NCBI GenBank assembly: GCA_035695045.1
Contig: DASSEX010000033.1
Coordinates: 1-19,749 of the forward strand
DNA: 19,749 bases
Direction: 5' to 3'
From: DASSKP01 sp035695045
GTDB lineage: Bacteria; Actinomycetota; Actinomycetes; JAFAQI01
Part shown: in pieces, positions 14,280 to 19,749 of the stretch
Layout: every line of letters begins with the position of its first letter
How positions within the stretch are numbered: position 1 is the stretch's first letter
Made by a program: the position numbers and the translations under genes
Notes under the pieces: generated by a model
The model's database searches: none
What the model was told of the DNA's origin: nothing
Seen by the model: the letters and a program-made list of their open reading frames with translations, nothing else

Positions 14280-14879
14280 CTAGTCGAAGATCGGCGGGCG
14301 GTCTCGAGTGCGCTTGAGCTCGTAGAACCCGTCGACTCCGGCAACGAGCCGTACGCCGTCCCAGAGCCGGCCGGCCTCCTCGCCGCGAGGAATCGGCGTC
14401 ATGACAGGGCCGAAGAAGGCGACGCCCTCGACGTGGATCACTGGCGTGCCGACATCCATGCCGACGGGGTCCATGCCCGCGTGATGAGACTGCCGTAGCG
14501 CGGCGTCGTACTCCGTCGACTCCATCGCGTCCGCGAGGTCGGCGGGCAGGCCCGCCTCGTCCAGCGCCTCGAGCACCGTCTCGCGGTCCTTCTCGCGCTT
14601 CTCGTTGTGGAACCTCGTGCCGAGCGCGGTGTAGAGCGGACCGAGGACGTCGGCGCCGTGCTTCTGCTCGGCGGCGATGCACACGCGCACCGGCCCCCAC
14701 GCCTTGTCCATCAGCTTGCGGTAGTCCTCGGGCAGGTCACGACCCTCGTTGAGAACGGCGAGGCTCATCACGTGCCAATGCGTCGTGACGTCGCGGACCT
14801 GCTCCACCTCGTGCATCCAGCGCGAAGCGATCCAGGCCCAGGGGCAGAGGGGGTCGAACCAGAAGTCAGCGGTCGGCAT
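14280..14879 (-). CDS. DsbA-family oxidoreductase, mycothiol-dependent nitroreductase (Rv2466c) homologue
   Basis: The 199-aa protein follows M. tuberculosis Rv2466c almost throughout: ADFWFDPLCPWAW, HVMSLAVLNEGRDLPEDYR, KAWGPVRVCIAAEQKHG, LRQSHHAGMD, VGTPVIHVEGVAFFGPV, IPRGEEAGRLWD and FYELKRTRDRPP. Rv2466c has a thioredoxin fold with an inserted helical domain and reduces substrates using mycothiol. In Rv2466c the active site is CPWC; here it is CPWA (Cys13, Ala16), leaving a single nucleophilic Cys. The ATG at 14879 is preferred over 14888 because a GGGGGAGG SD (14896-14889) lies 9 bases before it but directly abuts 14888. It is divergent from pepN with 37 bases between starts. Confidence 0.9.
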   Translation of the reverse strand: MPTADFWFDPLCPWAWIASRWMHEVEQVRDVTTHWHVMSLAVLNEGRDLPEDYRKLMDKAWGPVRVCIAAEQKHGADVLGPLYTALGTRFHNEKREKDRETVLEALDEAGLPADLADAMESTEYDAALRQSHHAGMDPVGMDVGTPVIHVEGVAFFGPVMTPIPRGEEAGRLWDGVRLVAGVDGFYELKRTRDRPPIFD

Positions 14880-14888
14880 GTCCGACAT

Positions 14889-14896
14889 CCTCCCCC
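14889..14896 (-). promoter_or_regulatory. Ribosome binding site deciding the start of the Rv2466c-like gene
   Basis: GGGGGAGG on the minus strand lies 9 bases before ATG 14879 and directly against ATG 14888, so the former is the likely start. Confidence 0.6.
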
Positions 14897-14916
14897 GGCG
14901 TGACAGACTCCAAATC

Positions 14917-17439
14917 GTGAGTGCCGAGAACCTGACCCGCGGGGAGGCGCAGGAACGCGCCCGCATCCTGACTGTCGAGTCTTACGACGTCAGCCTCGAT
15001 CTCACCACCGCGGAGAAGGACTCACGGACCTTCACGTCGAGCTCGCTGATCCGGTTCAGCTGCACGGAGCCCGGCGCAACCCCGCACGTCGACATCACCG
15101 CCGACGCGATCACCGTAGCCACGCTCAACGGGGAGCGCATCGACACCTCCTCGTTCACCGGCAAGCGACTCCAGCTGCCGCCGCTGGCGGAGAGCAACGA
15201 GCTGCGGATCGTCGCCGAGTGCGTGTTCATGCGCACCGGCGAGGGGCTGCATCGCTTCACCGACCCGGTCGACGGCGAGACCTACCTCTACACGCAGTTC
15301 GAGACGTTCGACGCACATCGGATGTACGCGTGCTTCGACCAGCCTGACCTGAAGGCCACATTCACCTTCGCCGTCGACTGCCCGGAGCACTGGCAGGTCG
15401 TGTCGAACATGCCCGGGACGAAGGATCTGTCCCACTGGACGTTCGAGCCGACGCCGCGACAGTCGTCGTACATCACGGCGCTCATCGCCGGTCCGTACCA
15501 CGTCGCGACCGACGAGCACGACGGGATCCCGCTTCGCATCTTCTGCCGCAAGTCCCTCGCCGAGTTCCTCGACGCGGACGAGATCTTCGCTGTGACGAAG
15601 CAGGGGTTCGACTTCTTCCACCGCGTGTTCGACTACCGCTACCCGTGGCCGAAGTACGACCAGCTGTTCGTGCCGGAGTTCAACGCCGGAGCGATGGAGA
15701 ACGCCGGTGCGGTGACGTTCCTGGAGGACTACGTCTTCCGGTCGCGCACGACCGACGCCGCCTACGAGCGCCGCGCGGTGACGATCCTGCACGAGATGGC
15801 GCACATGTGGTTCGGCGACCTCGTCACCATGCGGTGGTGGGACGACCTGTGGCTCAACGAGTCGTTCGCCGAGTACGCCTCGACGCTCGCCACCGCCGAG
15901 GCGACGCGCTGGAAGGACGTCTGGACGTCGTTCTGCAACGTCGAGAAGGCGTGGGCATACCGGCAGGACCAGCTCCCGACGACCCACCCGATCGCGAGCG
16001 ACATCGTCGACATCGAGGCCGTGAAGGTCAACTTCGACGGCATCACCTACGCCAAGGGCGCCTCGGTGCTCAAGCAGCTCGCGCACTACGTCGGCGAGGA
16101 CGCGTTCTTCGCTGCCCTGCGCGGCTACTTCCGGCGACACGAGTTCGACAACACGACGCTGCAGGACCTGCTCGACGCCCTCGCCGAGAGCAGCGGTCGC
16201 GACCTGTCCACCTGGTCGAAGGAGTGGCTGCAGACCGCCGGCCTCAACACGCTGCGGCCGCGCTTCGCGGTCGGCGACGACGGGGCCTTCACGTCGTTCG
16301 AGGTGCTGCAGGAGGCTCCGGACGACCACCCGACGTTGCGCTCGCACCGCCTGCGAATCGGCCTCTACGACCGCACCGACGACGGAATCGTCCGCCGCGA
16401 CCAGGTGGAGCTCGACGTCAGCGGGGACGCCACCGAGGTGCCTGCGCTGGTCGGCGTACGGCGTCCTGACCTCGTGCTCATCAACGACGACGACCTCGCG
16501 TACACGAAGATCCGGCTCGACGACGAGTCGCTGCGGTTGCTGGTCGACCACATCGGCGAGTTCCGCGAGACCTTGCCGCGTGCCCTGTGCTGGACGGCGA
16601 CGTGGGACATGACGCGCGACGGCGAGATGGCAGCCGGCGACTTCCTCGACCTCGTCCTCGGCGGGATCGCCCACGAGACCGACATCGGCACCGTGCAGAC
16701 TCTGCTGCGCCTCGCCCGCTCCGCCGCGGATCCCTACGGCGACCCGGCGAAACGCGAGGAGCGAGTGATCCGGCTCGCCGCCTGCGCGGCTGAGCTGCTG
16801 CATGCGGCTGAGGCCGGCAGCGACACCCAGCTGGCGTTCGCGCGATCCCTCGCGGCCAACGCGACGACCGACGAGCAGCTGTCGATGGTGACGGACATCC
16901 TGTCCGGCACGCAGACGGTCGAGGGACTGGCAGTCGACACCGAGCTGCGCTGGACGCTGCTCAACCGGCTCGTCGTGATGGGTCGGGCGGGCGACACCGA
17001 GATCGACGCCGAGCTCGCGCGCGACAACACGGCCGCCGGCAAGCGTCACTCGCTCGCGTTGCGGGCGGCGCGGCCGACGGCGGAAGCCAAGGCGGAGGCG
17101 TGGCGGCTCGCGGTCGAGGACGACACGCTGCCCAACGCGGAGCAGGCGGCCATCATCGGTGGCTTCCAGCAGCAGGAGCACCGCGAGCTGGTCGCCCCCT
17201 ACGCCGAGCGCTACTTCGACGTCGTGGTCGAGGCCTGGCAGCAGCGGACGAGCGAGATGGCCCAGCAGATCGTCATCGGCCTCTACCCGGCCCTGTGCGT
17301 GTCACAGGAGACGATCGACCGCACCGACGAGTTCCTGCGGACGGCGAAGCCGGTCCCGGCACTGCGCCGGCTCATCACGGAGAACCGTGACAACCTCGCC
17401 CGCGCGCTCCGCGCCCAGCGCCGCGACCAGCAACCCTGA
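14917..17439 (+). CDS. pepN: Aminopeptidase N (M1 family)
   Basis: The 840-aa product from GTG 14917 (MSAENLTRGEAQERARILTV) is a full-length M1 metalloaminopeptidase, cytoplasmic, removing N-terminal residues from peptides. It carries the substrate-anchoring GAMEN (258-262), zinc motif HEMAH (His292, Glu293, His296) with third ligand Glu315 in NESFAEY, and a C-terminal ERAP1-like helical domain (about 520-840). The frame is open upstream of 14917, but that region encodes the start of the divergent gene; the segment from GTG 14917 is where M1 homology begins. No SD is seen, so the mRNA may be leaderless. The pairing with the Rv2466c-like gene matches the mycobacterial Rv2466c-Rv2467 arrangement. 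Confidence 0.95.
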   Translation: MSAENLTRGEAQERARILTVESYDVSLDLTTAEKDSRTFTSSSLIRFSCTEPGATPHVDITADAITVATLNGERIDTSSFTGKRLQLPPLAESNELRIVAECVFMRTGEGLHRFTDPVDGETYLYTQFETFDAHRMYACFDQPDLKATFTFAVDCPEHWQVVSNMPGTKDLSHWTFEPTPRQSSYITALIAGPYHVATDEHDGIPLRIFCRKSLAEFLDADEIFAVTKQGFDFFHRVFDYRYPWPKYDQLFVPEFNAGAMENAGAVTFLEDYVFRSRTTDAAYERRAVTILHEMAHMWFGDLVTMRWWDDLWLNESFAEYASTLATAEATRWKDVWTSFCNVEKAWAYRQDQLPTTHPIASDIVDIEAVKVNFDGITYAKGASVLKQLAHYVGEDAFFAALRGYFRRHEFDNTTLQDLLDALAESSGRDLSTWSKEWLQTAGLNTLRPRFAVGDDGAFTSFEVLQEAPDDHPTLRSHRLRIGLYDRTDDGIVRRDQVELDVSGDATEVPALVGVRRPDLVLINDDDLAYTKIRLDDESLRLLVDHIGEFRETLPRALCWTATWDMTRDGEMAAGDFLDLVLGGIAHETDIGTVQTLLRLARSAADPYGDPAKREERVIRLAACAAELLHAAEAGSDTQLAFARSLAANATTDEQLSMVTDILSGTQTVEGLAVDTELRWTLLNRLVVMGRAGDTEIDAELARDNTAAGKRHSLALRAARPTAEAKAEAWRLAVEDDTLPNAEQAAIIGGFQQQEHRELVAPYAERYFDVVVEAWQQRTSEMAQQIVIGLYPALCVSQETIDRTDEFLRTAKPVPALRRLITENRDNLARALRAQRRDQQP

Positions 17440-17453
17440 GCCCGCAGCGGGCT
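17439..17453. terminator. Possible short hairpin after pepN
   Basis: AGCCCG-CAG-CGGGCT is a perfect 6-bp stem with a 3-base loop starting at the last base of the pepN stop, in the gap between convergent genes. There is no T-tract. Confidence 0.35.
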
Positions 17454-17498
17454 GAACAGCGCAACATCTGCGGTGGGCGACGCCGGTAGAGGCTGGCG

Positions 17499-17891
17499 TC
17501 AGTGGCGGCCGGAGGTCAGCTCTCGGCCGGAGGCTTCCGACAGCATTCGCAGCCCGGTGACGATGCCGCCGACGAGGTCACCACCGGCGAACGCGGTCGT
17601 CATCGACAGGGCGGCGAGCGCGCACGCACGGTCCGACAACCGGCGGCTCGACTCCTTGCCGGTCACGATTTCGAGCTGCCGGTCCTGTGGGGCGACGAGC
17701 ACGAGGACGCCACGCGTCGCGAGCGCTCCGAGAGCGGCGTGCAGGCGCTCGGCGTGGTCGCGGATGTCCCCCTCGACCGCGCCGATGTAGACGGAGTAGT
17801 GCAGACCGCTCTCGGACGAGGCCGTGTTGCAGGCGCGGCTGATCTCGCGGATCTGCGCGTCGCTGAACGGCTCGTTGTCACCACTCGGCAC
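17499..17891 (-). CDS. DUF5130 (TPM-like) family protein
   Basis: The 130-aa product starts at GTG 17891, set by GGAGG (17901-17897) five bases upstream; in-frame starts further up (17903, 17951) would lie inside the preceding gene. Sequence NEPFSDAQIREISRACNTA, then LHYSVYIGAVEGDIRDHAER, RGVLVLVAPQDRQLEIVTG and a Gly-rich DLVGGIVTGLRML segment match the actinobacterial DUF5130 proteins, which look like the cytosolic or periplasmic TPM fold without a signal peptide. Function is unknown. It overlaps the end of the small exported membrane protein gene by 14 bases, so the two are translationally coupled and probably work together at the membrane. Confidence 0.82.
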   Translation of the reverse strand: MPSGDNEPFSDAQIREISRACNTASSESGLHYSVYIGAVEGDIRDHAERLHAALGALATRGVLVLVAPQDRQLEIVTGKESSRRLSDRACALAALSMTTAFAGGDLVGGIVTGLRMLSEASGRELTSGRH

Positions 17892-18228
17892 TTGCGCCTC
17901 CACGTGCGGTCGCCCCGGGGCGCGCTGAGCCCAGCGCGCGGTCGGGATCATCGGGGCCGGAGAACCACAACGGGTCGTAGTTCCACGCGCGGCCCGGTCG
18001 GTAGCGAGGGCGTCGCAGCATCGACGGCAGCACCGAGAAGAAGCTGATGACGGCGAAGATGCCGAGCGGGATCACGACGTAGTAGAGGATCACGAGGCCG
18101 GCGCCGAGCGCCTTCCCCTTGGTCTCGCCGTCGTCGAGCTTCGCCAGAGCGGGCGTGGCCACCAGCAGGACAGGAACAACAGCGGCGCCGACGACACCGG
18201 CGATCCGTGACGCGATCCGAGTCTTCAC
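17878..18228 (-). CDS. Small exported membrane protein of unknown function
   Basis: The 116-aa product starts at GTG 18228. Residues 1-29 form a Sec signal peptide (KTRIASRIAG, hydrophobic core, cleavage after ATPALA), followed by LDDGETKGKALG, one transmembrane helix (about 42-66), a basic segment with PSMLRRPRYRPGRAWNYDPLWF, and an Ala/Gly-rich acidic tail. The topology suggests an extracytoplasmic short N-terminus with the RRPRYRPGR segment in the cytoplasm. It sits 11 bases after malQ and overlaps the DUF5130 gene by 14 bases. I know similar proteins only as uncharacterised neighbours of DUF5130 genes in actinomycetes. No SD is visible at the start. Confidence 0.75.
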   Translation of the reverse strand: MKTRIASRIAGVVGAAVVPVLLVATPALAKLDDGETKGKALGAGLVILYYVVIPLGIFAVISFFSVLPSMLRRPRYRPGRAWNYDPLWFSGPDDPDRALGSARPGATARGGASAEW

Positions 18229-18239
18229 GGGACGGAAAT

Positions 18240-19749
18240 TTACCGAACGCCGTCCGCCAGCTCGTCGGCGAGGCGGAGGACGCGCGGATCAGCGAGCAGG
18301 TCGTCGAGCAGAAGTGGACGGCCGTCGGAGTCCATGACGGGCAGCCGCCAGTTGGGGTATTCGTCCACCGTGCCCGGGAGGTTGGGCTGGTTGAGGTCAC
18401 CGACGGCATCGCCGGGAGCGGCGAGGACGTAGCGGCTGGGTGTCGCCGCCAGCAAGGCGTGCAGCGCTCGCACCTGGTCGTCCTCGGGCGCGTCCACCGC
18501 TCGCAACACCCCCGCCGAGACGAGGTGCTCGAGCAGCTCCTGGCGCTCCGCTCTCCACGACCGCTCCTCGGCCGCGGGGTCGTCCAGCAAACCGAGCTCG
18601 GCGCGTACTCGCACGTGCTCGCCACGCAGCCAGCCGAGCGCAGTGGGCAGGTCATGCGTCGTGACGCTCGCCATCGCCCCTTCGCGCCACTCCCCCGGCG
18701 CGCTCAGTGCCCCTGTGTCGCCGGCCTCGGCCTCGTCTCGCTCGAACCACAGGACGGAGCTGCCGAGAACGCCGCGTTCGGACAGAACGGTCCGCACTCG
18801 CGGGGGAACCGTCCCGAGGTCCTCACCGACGACGATCGCTCCGGCCCGCTCGGCCTCCAGAGCGATGACGCCGAGCAGCGCGTCGGCGTCGTACGAGACG
18901 TAGGTGCCGTCGCGCGCCGTCGCCCCTTCCGGGATCCACCAGAGCCGGAACATGCCCAGGATGTGGTCGATCCGTACGCCGCCTGCGTGCCGCAACAGCG
19001 ACCGGACCATGTCGCGCAGCGGCGCGTAGCCGAGCTCCGCGAGCCGGCGAGGGTGCCAGGGCGGCAGGCCCCAGTCCTGGCCCTGCTGGTTGAAGGTGTC
19101 CGGCGGCGCACCGACCCGCGCACCCAGGGCGAGCGCGTCCTGTAGCGCCCAGGCGTCGGCGCCGCCGGGGTCCGTGCCTACTGCCAGGTCGTGCACGACA
19201 CCCACGTCCATGCCGGCGTCGCGAGCAGCCTGCTGGCCGGCCGCGAGCTGCTCGTCGCACAACATCTGCAGCCATGCGTGGAAACGCACCCGCTCCGACA
19301 TCTCCCGTCGAGCCGCGTCGACCGCCGGCGAGTGCGGCTGACGCAACGACTCCGGCCAGTGGCGCCAGTCGGCGCCGTGCAGCTCCGCCAGGGCACACCA
19401 GGTGGCGAAGTCACGAAGTCCCGGCTCGATGGCGTCGAGCTCCGCGACCGTTTCCGCCGGGACGGCGCGCTCCGACCAAAGCAGCTCGAGCGCGGCGAGC
19501 TTTGCGGTCCATGCCAGGTCACGGTCGATCCGGTCACCCTCCGATGCGACGCGGAGGGCGTCGACGCGGCGGCGCAGGTCGTCGGGAGCATTCGCGTACG
19601 CCGCCGTGCGCTCGATCCGCAGATAGAGCGGGTTCGTCCACCGGCGGCTCGCCGGGAAGTACGGCGAGGGCTGCACCGGCACCCCCGGCGCGACAGCGTG
19701 CAACGGGTTGACGAGCACGACGCCGCCCGCGTGCTGCCCCGTCCAGCGC
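18240..19749 (-). CDS. malQ: 4-alpha-glucanotransferase (GH77 amylomaltase), 5' partial
   Basis: The visible 503 residues form the C-terminal two thirds of a GH77 enzyme, which transfers alpha-1,4-glucan segments in maltodextrin and glycogen metabolism. The frame runs off the window end (WTGQHAGGVVLVNPLHAVAP is the first recognised stretch), so a few hundred N-terminal residues are missing from view. Catalytic features are intact: the nucleophile Asp in GGVRIDHILGMFRLWW, the acid/base Glu in VVGEDLGTVPPRVR, and the transition-state Asp in TTHDLPTALGW. PYFPASRRWTNPLYLRIE is the usual substrate-side segment. The length of family members of this actinobacterial type is about 700 aa. The stop is 11 bases before the small membrane protein gene, probably the same transcript. 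Confidence 0.95.
   Translation of the reverse strand, partial: RWTGQHAGGVVLVNPLHAVAPGVPVQPSPYFPASRRWTNPLYLRIERTAAYANAPDDLRRRVDALRVASEGDRIDRDLAWTAKLAALELLWSERAVPAETVAELDAIEPGLRDFATWCALAELHGADWRHWPESLRQPHSPAVDAARREMSERVRFHAWLQMLCDEQLAAGQQAARDAGMDVGVVHDLAVGTDPGGADAWALQDALALGARVGAPPDTFNQQGQDWGLPPWHPRRLAELGYAPLRDMVRSLLRHAGGVRIDHILGMFRLWWIPEGATARDGTYVSYDADALLGVIALEAERAGAIVVGEDLGTVPPRVRTVLSERGVLGSSVLWFERDEAEAGDTGALSAPGEWREGAMASVTTHDLPTALGWLRGEHVRVRAELGLLDDPAAEERSWRAERQELLEHLVSAGVLRAVDAPEDDQVRALHALLAATPSRYVLAAPGDAVGDLNQPNLPGTVDEYPNWRLPVMDSDGRPLLLDDLLADPRVLRLADELADGVR

Noticed and set aside
13856..14344. 162-codon minus-strand frame across the DUF6131-like gene
   Set aside because: It overlaps a small gene with a strong SD and the end of the Rv2466c-like gene, and its sequence is Arg/Ser/Ala-rich without protein-like pattern.
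15022..17181. 719-codon minus-strand frame opposite pepN
   Set aside because: It is entirely antisense to an M1 aminopeptidase with intact catalytic motifs, and shows no domain of its own.

Overview
The window is very GC-rich with strong G/C bias at third codon positions, Shine-Dalgarno (SD) motifs of the GGAGG type and frequent GTG starts. It carries a mycofactocin locus and a homologue of the mycothiol-dependent nitroreductase Rv2466c. All of this points to a chromosomal segment of a high-GC actinomycete. The genus cannot be named from the sequence. No rRNA, tRNA, CRISPR array, insertion sequence or prophage gene was seen, and no gene-free stretch exceeds 300 bases.

Region 1 (1-2620) holds exported cell-envelope proteins. 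They are the 3' part of a phosphodiester-glycosidase (NAGPA-type) protein, a lipoprotein M15 D-Ala-D-Ala carboxypeptidase on the minus strand, and a divergent lipoprotein L,D-transpeptidase.

Region 2 (2589-7558, all minus strand) is a tightly packed mycofactocin operon, read from high to low coordinates: a membrane PAS-GGDEF diguanylate cyclase, mftA (45-aa precursor ending IDGMCGVY), mftB, mftC (radical SAM/SPASM), an embedded mycofactocin-type SDR oxidoreductase, and mftF (glycosyltransferase). Genes from mftA to mftF overlap or lie within about 20 bases of each other. mftA begins only 25 bases after the cyclase stop, so the cyclase is probably co-transcribed. The usual mftD and mftE, and the regulator mftR, are absent from the cluster, which is the most notable feature of the window. 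MftB and MftC would decarboxylate and crosslink the C-terminal Val-Tyr of MftA, MftF would glycosylate the product, and the SDR is a likely user of the cofactor. The MftE and MftD steps must be supplied from elsewhere or are missing.

Region 3 (7635-10421, plus strand) is a two-gene acyl-CoA unit: an alpha-methylacyl-CoA racemase followed by an acyl-CoA carboxylase carboxyltransferase subunit of a divergent type. No biotin carboxylase partner is present.

Region 4 (10429-14879) contains a membrane PP2C/SpoIIE-type phosphatase whose upstream region bears a perfect inverted repeat, a small basic/Gly-rich hypothetical protein, rpiB, an aldehyde dehydrogenase, two small ORFs (one a DUF6131-like two-helix membrane protein), and an Rv2466c-like DsbA-fold protein with a CPWA rather than CPWC active site.

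Region 5 (14917-19749) has pepN (M1 aminopeptidase), then on the minus strand malQ (4-alpha-glucanotransferase, 5' end outside the window), a small exported membrane protein and a DUF5130 protein. The rpiB / Rv2466c-like / pepN set resembles the Rv2465c-Rv2467 neighbourhood of Mycobacterium tuberculosis, here interrupted by the aldehyde dehydrogenase and small ORFs.
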